Source: JAABVY01 sp964627935 | GTDB lineage: Bacteria; Zixibacteria; MSB-5A5; JAABVY01 | Direction of reading: 5' to 3' | DNA length: 64,000 bases | Assembly (NCBI GenBank): GCA_964627935.1 | Contig: CAZVLB010000004.1 | Coordinates: 1 to 64,000 of the forward strand | In this document: positions 43,682-52,343 of the stretch, one piece after another | Layout of the letters: each line of letters begins with the position of its first letter | Position numbering within the stretch: position 1 is the first letter of the stretch | Notes under the pieces: model-generated | The model's input: the letters and a program-made list of their open reading frames with translations, nothing else | Database searches by the model: none | What the model was told of the DNA's origin: nothing | Made by a program: the position numbers and the translations under genes

Positions 43682-44572
43682 TTACTTCAGTGATACATAT
43701 CCGGTTTCTTTGACGATTTCCTGGCCTTCAGGTGATTTGGCGAACTCTATAAACTCGGCAACCACGCCCTGCGGCTCGCCGTTGGTGTAAAGATGCAGGG
43801 GACGAGCAATTGAATAACTGCCATCCAGAACCGTTTCAACCGATGGCATTACCGCCTCAGCATCTTTGGTCTCTTTTATGGCCAGAACCTGTACCGATTC
43901 ACCGGCTTCCTCGGCATATCCAAAGCCGACATAGCCAATGCCCCATTTATCGGTTGTAACCGACTGAATGATCGATGATGTGGCCGGCATCAGCCTGGCT
44001 TTATCCGTGTAATCTTCTTTGCTGAGCACATGCTCCTGGAAAAAGACATAAGTACCGGAGCTTGATTCACGTGATAGAACCAGGATGTTTTCATCCGGGC
44101 CGCCGACCTGGCTCCAGTTTTCATAAACACCTGTATAGATTTTGCCAAGCTGTTCAATTGTCAATTCGGTTACTGGATTTTCGGGATGCACAATTACGGC
44201 AATTCCATCTAGGGCGACAACGTATTCCTGGGGCGCGATTCCTTTTTGTTCGGCCAGGCTGATTTCCTTGGGCTTTATATCCCGGGAGGCAGCACAGATA
44301 TCGGTGGTTCCATTAAGCAGGGCAGCTATACCAGTTCCTGATCCGCCGCCTGTGACCGAGACTTCGACACCCTCATGTGCATTCATGAAGCTTTCGGCCC
44401 AGCTCGAAACGAGATGAACCATCGTGTCCGATCCCTTGATTGAGATGGTATTTGATTGAGCATCCTGCTGCGAACCATCGTTCTTTCCACATGAAATCAG
44501 CATGATAACCGCCACGGCAAGCATCAGCCTAATCATAACCGAAATTTGTTTTTGCAAGGTTCCCTGTGTCAC
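43682..44572 (-). CDS. pstS: Phosphate-binding lipoprotein PstS
   Basis: The 296-residue protein starts at GTG with AGGAG 7 nt upstream. Its signal ends L-I-S-C with Cys28 as the lipidation site. The binding-protein motifs are clear: S-I-K-G-S-D-T-M near the N-terminus, G-G-G-S-G-T-G phosphate loop, and the S-R-E-S-S-S-G-T-Y loop. It delivers phosphate to PstC-PstA at the outer face of the inner membrane. A gap of about 137 bases separates it from phoR; this gap contains 11-bp repeats matching those before phoB, so pstS probably has its own Pho promoter. Confidence 0.96.
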   Translation of the reverse strand: MTQGTLQKQISVMIRLMLAVAVIMLISCGKNDGSQQDAQSNTISIKGSDTMVHLVSSWAESFMNAHEGVEVSVTGGGSGTGIAALLNGTTDICAASRDIKPKEISLAEQKGIAPQEYVVALDGIAVIVHPENPVTELTIEQLGKIYTGVYENWSQVGGPDENILVLSRESSSGTYVFFQEHVLSKEDYTDKARLMPATSSIIQSVTTDKWGIGYVGFGYAEEAGESVQVLAIKETKDAEAVMPSVETVLDGSYSIARPLHLYTNGEPQGVVAEFIEFAKSPEGQEIVKETGYVSLK

Positions 44573-44627
44573 TCTTCGGCTCCTTTCTTTACATTAGAGC
44601 AGAATAAGGTTTAAAAGTTATCAACAG

Positions 44628-44657
44628 TATAGTTGAATTGTTAGAAAACTATTAGCA
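44628..44657 (-). promoter_or_regulatory. Putative Pho box upstream of pstS (three 11-bp-spaced repeats)
   Basis: Written on the minus strand, TGCTAATA, TTCTAACA and CAACTATA begin exactly 11 bp apart. Together with the box before phoB this suggests tandem PhoB monomer sites with one helical turn each. The box ends 55 bases before the pstS GTG. Confidence 0.55.
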
Positions 44658-44709
44658 TCTCATCTTCATTATATATTCATCGTTTATAAAATAAGCATAT
44701 GTTCAAGAA

Positions 44710-46512
44710 TTACATCTGATTGCGAGCATCCCCGCTTTGCCCTGACTTGATATTTATAGAAAATGTACTGCCTTTTCCCGGCGTGCTTTCAACAGATGGA
44801 TAGCCACCATGAGCCTGGGCGATATGCTTGACAATTGCCAGCCCGAGTCCGGTTCCTCCCAGTTTGCGGCTGCGTGCCTTGTCTATAATGTAAAACCTTT
44901 CAAATAGGCGGGGCAGATGTTCCCTGGCGATACCACAGCCACGGTCCGTAACCCTGATAACCACCATTTTATCTTCATTGCTGACACTTACCGCAATAAC
45001 ACTATCCGGTTCACTGTATTTGATGGCATTATCAAGTAAATTTATCACTGCCTGTTCCAGCAGAGGCGCATTGATCGGAGCGCTTATATCTTCCGGGCAA
45101 TGGACCTTGATTCTGATACTGGATTGCTGAGCCCTGAATTCGCACACCTGTACAGCGGTTTTGATTACCGGTTTGATCGGCTCGACATGCATGGATATCT
45201 TGGTCCGCCCGGCTTCCTGTTCCATGCGTGATAGGGTCAGCAGATCTTCTATGATTGCATGCAGCCTGTCTGCCTGGCGAGCAATGACATCCAGGAATTT
45301 GCGGCAGCTTTCCGGTTCGCTCAGGGCACCATCCAAAAGCGTTTCCACAAAGCCCTTAATCGATGTAACCGGTGTTTTGAGCTCATGAGAAACATTGGCC
45401 ACAAAATCCCTGCGCACGGCTTCCAGGCGATGGAGCCGGGTGACATCATTGAGCACCACCAGTGCCCCGATACGGCTACCCTCACCGTTTCTGAGTACTG
45501 TGCCATGAAGCTGGAGATAAGATTCTCCATCCTCTGTGCGTATCATGATTTCTTCTTCAATCGGCTCGCGTGTGTTGAGAACCCGGCTGACAAATCTCTG
45601 CAGATCGATATTGCGGACTATTTCATGCAGGGTCCTTCCGGTGGTGTCGCTTTCCTTTATCTTTAACAGGTTACCTGCGGCCCGGTTGAAGCCGATCAGC
45701 CGTTCCTCGCTATCGATCGCCAGCACTCCCTCAACCATTGAAGACAGCACCGCCTGCATCTCGTTGCGCTGGCTCAATATGGTCTGGATCCTGTCGTTGA
45801 GCTGTTGTGCCATTTTATTCATCGATTCCGAGAGGCTGTTGAGCTCCATGGAGTTATATGAGGGGATTTTGCGCGAGAAATCCTGATTCGCGAAACGATC
45901 GGCACCCTGACGCATCTCTTCCAGTGGCCGGCTGATTTTGCGTGAAATAAAAATGCCTATGCCGGCGATAATCAATGCGACCACGATTCCGGCAACGATT
46001 ATCTTGTTTATCACCACACCCAGGGCCCGATCAAGCTCATTTAGCGTAATCGATGCGCGTACCACACCGAGATTGCGCCCCTGCTGCTCAATCGGAATGG
46101 CCACATATTTTAACTTGGTATCCAGCGTATAGCTGTAGCGGGCAACTGCACCCTTGCCTTCCCTCTGGGCTCTTATAACCTCCGGCCGATCGGAGTGATC
46201 GTCCATAGTCTCAGGATCCTTCTCGCTGTCGCCCCAGACCTCGCTATCCGGACCTATAACAGTCAGGCGCACATTGGTCAGATTGCTCAGTTCGGAACAA
46301 AGAGAATCTATTTTTGCTAAATTTTGATCTTGCATATGGGGGATGAACCTGTCTTTGACTAATTTCACCTTTGCTGTCAGGTTTTCTTCGGTCTTTTGCA
46401 GAAAGAAATCCCGGTAGGAATTGGATGCAAACCATCCAACCGCGATCAGGGAAAGGATATTGATGAGCAGGTAGGCAGGAATAATCTGCCAGAGAAATCC
46501 CCTACGGTTCAC
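44710..46512 (-). CDS. phoR: Phosphate regulon sensor histidine kinase PhoR
   Basis: The 600-residue protein has a membrane helix at about 10-30, an extracytoplasmic sensor region (about 31-165), a second helix (170-190), HAMP (190-243), PAS (248-360), HisKA with His376 in N-V-S-H-E-L-K-T-P, and an ATPase domain (D-R-G-C-G-I, G-G-T-G-L-G-L). It phosphorylates PhoB when phosphate is scarce. Its start is 2 bases after the phoB stop. The large extracytoplasmic domain is unlike E. coli PhoR and closer to that of Gram-positive and FCB relatives. Confidence 0.93.
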   Translation of the reverse strand: MNRRGFLWQIIPAYLLINILSLIAVGWFASNSYRDFFLQKTEENLTAKVKLVKDRFIPHMQDQNLAKIDSLCSELSNLTNVRLTVIGPDSEVWGDSEKDPETMDDHSDRPEVIRAQREGKGAVARYSYTLDTKLKYVAIPIEQQGRNLGVVRASITLNELDRALGVVINKIIVAGIVVALIIAGIGIFISRKISRPLEEMRQGADRFANQDFSRKIPSYNSMELNSLSESMNKMAQQLNDRIQTILSQRNEMQAVLSSMVEGVLAIDSEERLIGFNRAAGNLLKIKESDTTGRTLHEIVRNIDLQRFVSRVLNTREPIEEEIMIRTEDGESYLQLHGTVLRNGEGSRIGALVVLNDVTRLHRLEAVRRDFVANVSHELKTPVTSIKGFVETLLDGALSEPESCRKFLDVIARQADRLHAIIEDLLTLSRMEQEAGRTKISMHVEPIKPVIKTAVQVCEFRAQQSSIRIKVHCPEDISAPINAPLLEQAVINLLDNAIKYSEPDSVIAVSVSNEDKMVVIRVTDRGCGIAREHLPRLFERFYIIDKARSRKLGGTGLGLAIVKHIAQAHGGYPSVESTPGKGSTFSINIKSGQSGDARNQM

Positions 46513-46514
46513 TT

Positions 46515-47201
46515 TTACTCCTTGAAACGATAACCGACACCGCGCACGGTTTCAATATATTTGGCGGCTTTGCCCAGTTTTTTGCGCAGGCCGACAACCT
46601 GAACATCAACCGAACGGTCGGTTACGGGATAATCCTCACCATGCAGGGCATCCACAATCTGATATCGAGTAAACACCCAGCCGGGGCGGGAGGCCAGAAG
46701 ATAGAGCAGCCTGAATTCGCTCGATGTCAGGTCGGCTCTCTTTCCGGAAATCAATACCTCATGGCGTCCGGGATGGATAGTCAGATCATGAATCCTGACA
46801 GTGATATCTTCATCCAGGGGCTCCGATTTAGACCGTCTCAGGACAGCCCTGATCCTGGCAATCAGCACCTTTGGGCTGAAGGGCTTGGTAATGTAGTCGT
46901 CGGCTCCCAATTCGAGTCCGGTGACGATATCTGACTCCTCACCTTTGGCTGTGAGCATGACAATCGGTATCCGGGAAGTAGCGCTGTTGTTGTTCAAGCG
47001 CCGGCAGACCTCAAAACCATCCGCACCCGGAAGCATCAGGTCGAGCAGGATCAGATCGGGGATGTTGGCCTCTATAGCCTTGATAGCATCCTCGCCTGTG
47101 GTTGAAGTTGTCACCTTGTAGCCTTCCTTGCCCAGATTATACTTGATCAATTCAAGGATATCTTCCTCATCCTCGACTACGTGAATGTGTTCTTTAGCCA
47201 T
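46515..47201 (-). CDS. phoB: Phosphate regulon response regulator PhoB
   Basis: The 228-residue protein has a receiver domain (Glu10-Asp11 acidic pocket, phospho-acceptor Asp54 in L-L-D-L-M-L-P, T-A-K and K-P-F) and an OmpR-type winged-helix DNA-binding domain (about 130-226). The latter includes L-T-S-S-E-F-R-L-L and the R-S-V-D-V-Q-V recognition helix. It should bind the 11-bp repeats before its own gene and before pstS. A GGAG ribosome site lies about 9 nt before the ATG. It opens the seven-gene phosphate cluster. Confidence 0.95.
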   Translation of the reverse strand: MAKEHIHVVEDEEDILELIKYNLGKEGYKVTTSTTGEDAIKAIEANIPDLILLDLMLPGADGFEVCRRLNNNSATSRIPIVMLTAKGEESDIVTGLELGADDYITKPFSPKVLIARIRAVLRRSKSEPLDEDITVRIHDLTIHPGRHEVLISGKRADLTSSEFRLLYLLASRPGWVFTRYQIVDALHGEDYPVTDRSVDVQVVGLRKKLGKAAKYIETVRGVGYRFKE

Positions 47202-47394
47202 CTAAATCTCCAGTTAACCGGTTTCTTACCGATTGCATGGAACACCTGGAATATTAGATTTATGTTTTCAATAAATAAGAATTAAGTTAGCGATATGCTT
47301 TTTATAGACTTTCACGTTAATAAACGAATTACTTGATCCATTTAATATGCTTGTTTGACATAATTTTACAAGCATAAAAGAGAAAAATGTAAGG

Positions 47395-47424
47395 TATGTG
47401 GAAAATATTAGGATAGTGTTAGAA
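47395..47424 (-). promoter_or_regulatory. Putative Pho box upstream of phoB (three 11-bp-spaced repeats)
   Basis: On the minus strand TTCTAACA, TCCTAATA and TCCACATA begin exactly 11 bp apart. TTCTAACA is identical to the central unit before pstS. The box lies about 194 bases before the phoB ATG, in the 266-base gap after the CarH-like gene. That gap also holds an 8-bp inverted repeat (ATGCTTGT/ACAAGCAT, 47347-47375). Confidence 0.5.
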
Positions 47425-47467
47425 GGGCCACAAACTTCAAAAAATCTTAGTCAGGTTTAATTCTACA

Positions 47468-48403
47468 CTATTCACGAATTTTTTGCAATACAGAGGCAAA
47501 TTCAGAGATGTTTCGCAAGTATTTGCTGTCCGCTTTTTCAATTGCCTGATCATAGTGAGGTGCGCCAAATCCACCTACAATCAACTCGATATCATCCCCC
47601 AGAAATTTGCGCAACTTTGTCAATTCATTATTCATATGGGGATCATCGACCGGGTAGATTATGCTCAGGGCCACTGCTCTTGATCCCTTTGTGCGGGCCG
47701 CACCTGCAATTTCCTCCGCTCCCAGATTCGGCCCCAGGTAGGTTACCCTCCAACCATGCGCGGAGGCTACCGCCGCGGCAATGAGAGCGCCGTTCTCATG
47801 AAGCTGCCCGGCCGGGGTGGTTACACATATATGTGGGGCGGATTTGGATACGGTATGAGTGCTGATCAGGTTGCCGACAAATGTGCGCAGGACGGCCGAG
47901 GCCATATGCTCCTGGGCGGTGCGAAAATCGCCTCTTTCCCAGCGATCCCCGATTTCATGCAGTAATGGAATAACCACGTTGTCCAGGGTGGCTAATTCAC
48001 CCATATCAATAACTGTCTGGGCCAGAAGATCCTCAAGCTCGACATTGTCGAAGCGCGAGATTGCCTCAAGACAGCGGTCAACATAATCACGGGCACGCGG
48101 GGTGGAAGGTTTTGGCCTGGATTTATCTGCGGCTGACGGTTCGGCGAATTTAAGATCCGAAACCATTTCACGCAACTGCTCTATTGATAAATCGGCAATT
48201 TCTCCAATGCGGTAGCCGGCCTTTGTGGCATCACGCAAAAGGCTCAGTTTCTCTATGTCTTCATCTGTATAGAGTCTGCGATTAGTGTCGGTACGTTGCG
48301 GCTCCACGGCGTTGTAACGTTTTTCCCAGGCACGGATTATAAATGTGGAAAGCCCGGTTTTGCGGGCCACGACCCTGATGGGATGCATATTCTCGCCTAT
48401 CAT
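47468..48403 (-). CDS. MerR-type regulator with B12-binding domain (CarH/LitR-like photoreceptor)
   Basis: The 311-residue protein has an N-terminal MerR winged helix (about 5-75, with W-E-K-R-Y and R-R-L-Y), a four-helix bundle and a C-terminal cobalamin-binding domain. The light-sensing signature of CarH is present: Trp155, nine residues, Glu165-His166. The lower-ligand His is probably His202 in L-H-E-N-G, followed by S-I-I-Y-P and V-G-G-F-G motifs of B12 binding. CarH proteins bind DNA as tetramers with adenosylcobalamin in the dark and release it in light. GGAGG precedes the ATG. It is divergent from the FAS1 gene, and repeated TATACAA elements lie between, so those secreted proteins or its own gene are likely targets. 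Confidence 0.9.
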   Translation of the reverse strand: MIGENMHPIRVVARKTGLSTFIIRAWEKRYNAVEPQRTDTNRRLYTDEDIEKLSLLRDATKAGYRIGEIADLSIEQLREMVSDLKFAEPSAADKSRPKPSTPRARDYVDRCLEAISRFDNVELEDLLAQTVIDMGELATLDNVVIPLLHEIGDRWERGDFRTAQEHMASAVLRTFVGNLISTHTVSKSAPHICVTTPAGQLHENGALIAAAVASAHGWRVTYLGPNLGAEEIAGAARTKGSRAVALSIIYPVDDPHMNNELTKLRKFLGDDIELIVGGFGAPHYDQAIEKADSKYLRNISEFASVLQKIRE

Positions 48404-48562
48404 ATATCCTAAACCTCCAGAATCTGTGTTGATATAATGTCGGCAATTTGTTCAAAAGAAACAAGTAAAAATATTGAAATTTATGTAGATATTACACGCA
48501 TTGGACTCTACGAGAACTGAAATTAACGAATTTTAAACCAAAAATCCGTTGCCAGATAATGG

Positions 48563-48645
48563 ATTACAAATTATTTGCATTTTCTTATACAAATATTGGA
48601 ACTAATTTATACAATATTTAGTTTTTATATTCAAATGCTATACAA
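48563..48645. promoter_or_regulatory. Repeated TATACAA elements between the CarH-like gene and the FAS1 gene
   Basis: TATACAA occurs at 48586-48592, 48608-48614 and 48639-48645, with a near match ATTACAA at 48563-48569. The first two start 22 bp apart, twice the 11-bp unit known for CarH operators. The last copy could also be a -10 element of the FAS1 gene. The AT-rich background weakens the case. Confidence 0.35.
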
Positions 48646-48677
48646 TCAATAAACAATCTGGATTTCAGGAGGAATCA

Positions 48678-49595
48678 ATGCTTAACAAGAAGTTTAAATT
48701 TATCGGCGCTTTAATGGCTGTATTTGTGCTCATTTTGGGACTCAATACAGCCGAGGCGGGCAAGTACGGGAAAAAAGATATTATTGAGACAGCTATGTCA
48801 TCGGATGATTTCAGCATCCTGGTAACCGCTGTTAAAGAAGCTGGTCTGGTTGATGCCCTCAGGGCAGAGGGACCCTTCACTGTTTTTGCTCCCACCAATG
48901 CAGCATTCAAAAAGCTTCCCCAGGGCACTCTTGAGGCTGTTTTGAAGGATAAAAACAAGCTTAAAGCCATTTTGACATATCATGTCGTTGCCGGCAAGGT
49001 AATGGCCGCCGATGTGGTCAATTTGAATTCCGCTAAAACTCTTTCCGGGCAGGAAGCCATGATCAAAGTCAAAGACGGTAATGTCATGGTTGCCAATGCC
49101 CAGGTTGTTAAGACCGACCTTAAAACCTCAAACGGCGTTATTCATGTAATAGATGAAGTCATGATGCCGGGTGATGTTGTGGATGTCGCTCTTGGCAATG
49201 AAAATTTCAGCACGCTGGTAACCGCGGTAAAGGCCGCCGGCCTGGTTGATGCATTGAAGGGTGAGGGGCCGTTCACGGTCTTTGCGCCTACCAATGATGC
49301 TTTCGCCAAGCTGCCCAAGGGCACAGTTGAGGCCCTTCTGAAGGATACCGACAAGCTGGCATCGATCCTGACCTATCATGTCGTGCCTGGCTATGTCACC
49401 TCCAGTGATGTTGTCAAGGTCGACAAGGCCTCGACATTGAACGGTGAAGCTATTGCCGTACAGGTCAAAGGAAACAAGGTTATGGTTGATAATGCACGCG
49501 TGGTGGCCACAGATATTCTCTGCACCAACGGCATTATCCACGTTATCGATGAAGTTATAATTCCGGGAGAAAATGCAAAAAGGACTGAGAAGTAG
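48678..49595 (+). CDS. Secreted protein with two fasciclin (FAS1) domains
   Basis: The 305-residue protein has a signal peptide (about 1-27) and two FAS1 domains (about 33-165 and 170-300) that are clearly duplicates. Each has the F-S-I/T-L-V-T-A-V start, G-P-F-T-V-F-A-P-T-N-x-A-F, L-x-Y-H-V-V and N-G-V/I-I-H-V-I-D-E-V motifs. FAS1 domains mediate adhesion. AGGAGG sits 5 nt before the ATG. A DUF4397 surface protein follows 113 bases downstream with only a T-less hairpin between, so the pair may form one unit, possibly controlled by the divergent B12-binding regulator. Confidence 0.9.
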   Translation: MLNKKFKFIGALMAVFVLILGLNTAEAGKYGKKDIIETAMSSDDFSILVTAVKEAGLVDALRAEGPFTVFAPTNAAFKKLPQGTLEAVLKDKNKLKAILTYHVVAGKVMAADVVNLNSAKTLSGQEAMIKVKDGNVMVANAQVVKTDLKTSNGVIHVIDEVMMPGDVVDVALGNENFSTLVTAVKAAGLVDALKGEGPFTVFAPTNDAFAKLPKGTVEALLKDTDKLASILTYHVVPGYVTSSDVVKVDKASTLNGEAIAVQVKGNKVMVDNARVVATDILCTNGIIHVIDEVIIPGENAKRTEK

Positions 49596-49612
49596 TCTGC
49601 CATAACGGCTAC

Positions 49613-49638
49613 GGCGGAGAGTTTAATGGCTCTCCGCC
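49613..49638 (+). repeat. Hairpin between the FAS1 and DUF4397 genes
   Basis: GGCGGAGAG and CTCTCCGCC form a 9-bp perfect stem with an 8-nt loop but no T-run follows. It may stabilise the upstream message or reduce, rather than stop, transcription into the next gene. Confidence 0.55.
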
Positions 49639-49708
49639 CGGGGGCTAAAGAAAAAGAAAATAAAACTAATAAACTAAAAAACCAAAACTTCATGAATCAG
49701 GAGGAAAA

Positions 49709-52198
49709 ATGAGCTTTGTGAAGAAACTTCAAATGGTCACTTTCATGGCGGTGATGCTGATTGTCAGCAGCGCCTTCGCCCAACCCGACGCACGCCTGCA
49801 GGTGATCCACAACTCAGCCGATCCGGCTGCAGAGATTGTTGATATCTATGTAAATGGCGCCTTATTTGAGGACGACTTTGAATTTCGCACCGCGACCCCG
49901 TTTCTGGATGTTCCGGCCAATGTCACACTTAATATCGGCGTTGCTCCCGGCAACAGCACAGGACCAGCCGATATCATTGCGACAATCCCGGTAACCCTGG
50001 ATCCCAACCGCACTTATGTGGCGATTGCCAATGGTGTTCTGGATCCCAATGCCTTTGCGGCGAACCCGGACAATAAGCCTATCGGTTTCGATCTCTATCC
50101 CAGAAAGAATGTAAGGGAAGAGGCCCGCTGGGGTCACCTGGTCGATTTTATTGTATTCCATGGTTCGACCGATGCTCCCACTGTTGATGTTCGCGTACGC
50201 GGCGGCTATTTCAATCCCCTGGTAAACAATCTTTCATATGGTGAATTTTCATGGTACAAACGTGTCTGGCCGCGTGAGTATGTTCTCGACATTACTCCCG
50301 GCAACGATCCGAATACAGTAGTAGCATCCTTTGTAGCCGATCTTTCCGGCCTTGGTGGGGGTGCCGCGGTAGTTTTCGCATCGGGCTTTCTGAATCCGTC
50401 GGCCAACCAGAATGGCGCGGCATTTGGTATTTTTGCCGCTTTGCCGGATGGCACAGTGGTTGAATTCCCGGCCGAGCAGAAACTTGCAAAAGTTCAGGTG
50501 ATTCACAATTCAGCCGATCCGGCCGCTTCAATGGTCGATATCTATCTGGGCAATGATTTGATTATTCCCGATTTCGAGTTCAGAACCGCTACTCCTTTTG
50601 TCGAGCTTCCGGCTGAAGTCGAGCTGGCAATCGGTGTTGCTCCGGGCAACAGCTCCGGACCCGGTGATATTATCGCCACAATTCCGATTACATTGGAAAA
50701 CAACAAAAAATATATCGCAGTTGCCAATGGCGTTCTCGATCCCGGCTCATTTGCAGCCAATCCGGATGGAGTTCCGATTGGATTCAACCTGTTTGCCACC
50801 GATGGCGCCCGTGAAGAGGGCAAATACTGGAACAAGGTCGACCTGCTGGTTTTCCATGGTTCAACCGATGCCCCCACGGTCGATGTGCTTGTTCGCGACG
50901 CGCATGTGAATCCATTAATTGATGATTTAACATATACCGATTTCCAGGGTTATGCATCCGTACCGGAGAATGACTATATCCTGGATATTACCCCGGGCAG
51001 CGATAATTCTACAATAGTGGCCTCGTTTGGCGCCGATCTTTCCGGCCTTGGCGGTGGTGCCGCGGTTGTATTCGCTTCCGGTTTCTTTAATCCGGCCGAC
51101 AATCAGAGCGGCGCGGCCTTTGGCCTCTTTGCGGCTCTTCCAGACGGTACAGTGATCCAGCTTCCGGCTGTCGATCCTCCGATGAATACCGCCAAGCTGC
51201 AGGTGATTCACAACGCCGCCGATCCGGCTGCCGAAGTGGTTGATATTTATGTCAATGGCGGTTTGTTCCAGGATGATTTCATGTTCCGCACTGCCACGCC
51301 ATTTGTTGATGTCCCGGCCGGCGTGACTCTCGATATCGGTGTGGCCCCGGGAACGAGCACCGGTCCGGGCGATATTATCGCCACCATCCCGGTCATGCTG
51401 GAAACCGGCAAGACCTATGTGGCCATTGCCAATGGCGTGCTTGATCCGTCAAACTTCGCCGCCAATCCGAACGGTGAATCGATCGGCTTTGACCTGTATG
51501 CTACCGATGGTGTTCGCACCGAGGCGCGCTGGGGTCACCTGGTCGATCTGCTTATTTTCCACGGCTCAACCGATGCTCCCAGAGTTGATGTGCGCATTCG
51601 CGGATGGTGGTTCTGGCCGCTGGTCAATAATATTGGCTATGGTGATTTTGCATCCTATCGTACACTCTGGCCCAAAGACTATATACTTGATATAACTCCG
51701 GGTAACGATCCGTTTAGCACGGTGGCATCATTCCAGGCCGATCTTTCCGGCCTTGGCGGTGGTGCGGCAGTCGTGTTCGCATCAGGCTTCCTGAATCCGG
51801 ATGATAATCAGTTCGGTCCGGCTTTCGGTCTCTATGCTGCGCTTCCGGATGGTACCGTGATTGAACTTCCGGCCGCCGGTGGCAGCGGCTTCTATCTGCT
51901 CAAAGAAGAGCCGCAGAAAAAAGCAGGCGTCCCGGATCAGTACAGCCTGGGACAGAATTATCCCAATCCCTTCAACCCGACAACTACAATTCAGTATGCC
52001 CTTCCCAAGGCCGGTTTTGTAAACATCAGGATTTACAATGTCCTCGGCCAGGAAGTGCGTTCGCTGGTTGACGATTACAGGGATGCCGGCGTCCATACCG
52101 TGACATTCGATGCGGATAACCTGTCATCCGGTATGTATTTTTATAGAATTAACTCTGATGACTTTACGGAATCAAAGAAAATGCTTCTCCTTAAATAG
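49709..52198 (+). CDS. Secreted protein with three DUF4397 repeat units and type IX-like sorting domain
   Basis: AGGAGGAAAA precedes the ATG. The 829-residue protein has a signal peptide (about 1-25) and three long repeats (about 28-255, 256-495 and 497-730). Each begins with L-Q-V-I-H-N-S/A-A-D-P-A and contains a second F-H-G-S-T-D-A-P half and a closing G-G-A-A-V-V-F-A-S-G-F segment, typical of DUF4397. The C-terminal 85 residues are a Por-type sorting domain (N-Y-P-N-P-F-N-P-T, V-L-G-Q-E-V, S-G-M-Y-F-Y-R). The protein is thus exported and probably attached to the cell surface. The repeats are also similar at DNA level, suggesting recent internal duplication. Function is unknown; a structural or adhesive role is inferred. 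Confidence 0.88.
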   Translation: MSFVKKLQMVTFMAVMLIVSSAFAQPDARLQVIHNSADPAAEIVDIYVNGALFEDDFEFRTATPFLDVPANVTLNIGVAPGNSTGPADIIATIPVTLDPNRTYVAIANGVLDPNAFAANPDNKPIGFDLYPRKNVREEARWGHLVDFIVFHGSTDAPTVDVRVRGGYFNPLVNNLSYGEFSWYKRVWPREYVLDITPGNDPNTVVASFVADLSGLGGGAAVVFASGFLNPSANQNGAAFGIFAALPDGTVVEFPAEQKLAKVQVIHNSADPAASMVDIYLGNDLIIPDFEFRTATPFVELPAEVELAIGVAPGNSSGPGDIIATIPITLENNKKYIAVANGVLDPGSFAANPDGVPIGFNLFATDGAREEGKYWNKVDLLVFHGSTDAPTVDVLVRDAHVNPLIDDLTYTDFQGYASVPENDYILDITPGSDNSTIVASFGADLSGLGGGAAVVFASGFFNPADNQSGAAFGLFAALPDGTVIQLPAVDPPMNTAKLQVIHNAADPAAEVVDIYVNGGLFQDDFMFRTATPFVDVPAGVTLDIGVAPGTSTGPGDIIATIPVMLETGKTYVAIANGVLDPSNFAANPNGESIGFDLYATDGVRTEARWGHLVDLLIFHGSTDAPRVDVRIRGWWFWPLVNNIGYGDFASYRTLWPKDYILDITPGNDPFSTVASFQADLSGLGGGAAVVFASGFLNPDDNQFGPAFGLYAALPDGTVIELPAAGGSGFYLLKEEPQKKAGVPDQYSLGQNYPNPFNPTTTIQYALPKAGFVNIRIYNVLGQEVRSLVDDYRDAGVHTVTFDADNLSSGMYFYRINSDDFTESKKMLLLK

Positions 52199-52228
52199 CT
52201 AATCCCTTATCCTACCACAATCACTGCA

Positions 52229-52270
52229 GAGCGGGCAGAACTAATCCAGCTGCCCGCTCACTTTTTTTTA
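52229..52270 (+). terminator. Intrinsic terminator
   Basis: GAGCGGGCAG and CTGCCCGCTC form a 10-bp perfect stem with an 11-nt loop, followed by eight T residues. Confidence 0.9.
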
Positions 52271-52316
52271 TTAAATGATTTTTAATCCCTGTTGACGACC
52301 GGGAATTTTGGTATTA

Positions 52317-52332
52317 CCTTGTATTAACAAGG
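52317..52332. promoter_or_regulatory. Palindrome overlapping the ribosome site of the RHH regulator gene
   Basis: CCTTGT-ATTA-ACAAGG is a perfect 6-bp-arm palindrome. Its right arm includes the AAGG of the ribosome site at 52329-52334. GTATTA is repeated at 52311 and 52321. It could be an operator for the regulator itself or a hairpin that hides the ribosome site. Confidence 0.4.
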
Positions 52333-52343
52333 AGCATTGTATT

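Noticed and set aside
47355..47360. TTGACA on the plus strand in the phoB upstream region
   Set aside because: No -10 element at a suitable distance and no plus-strand gene downstream; it lies inside an 8-bp inverted repeat and is probably chance.
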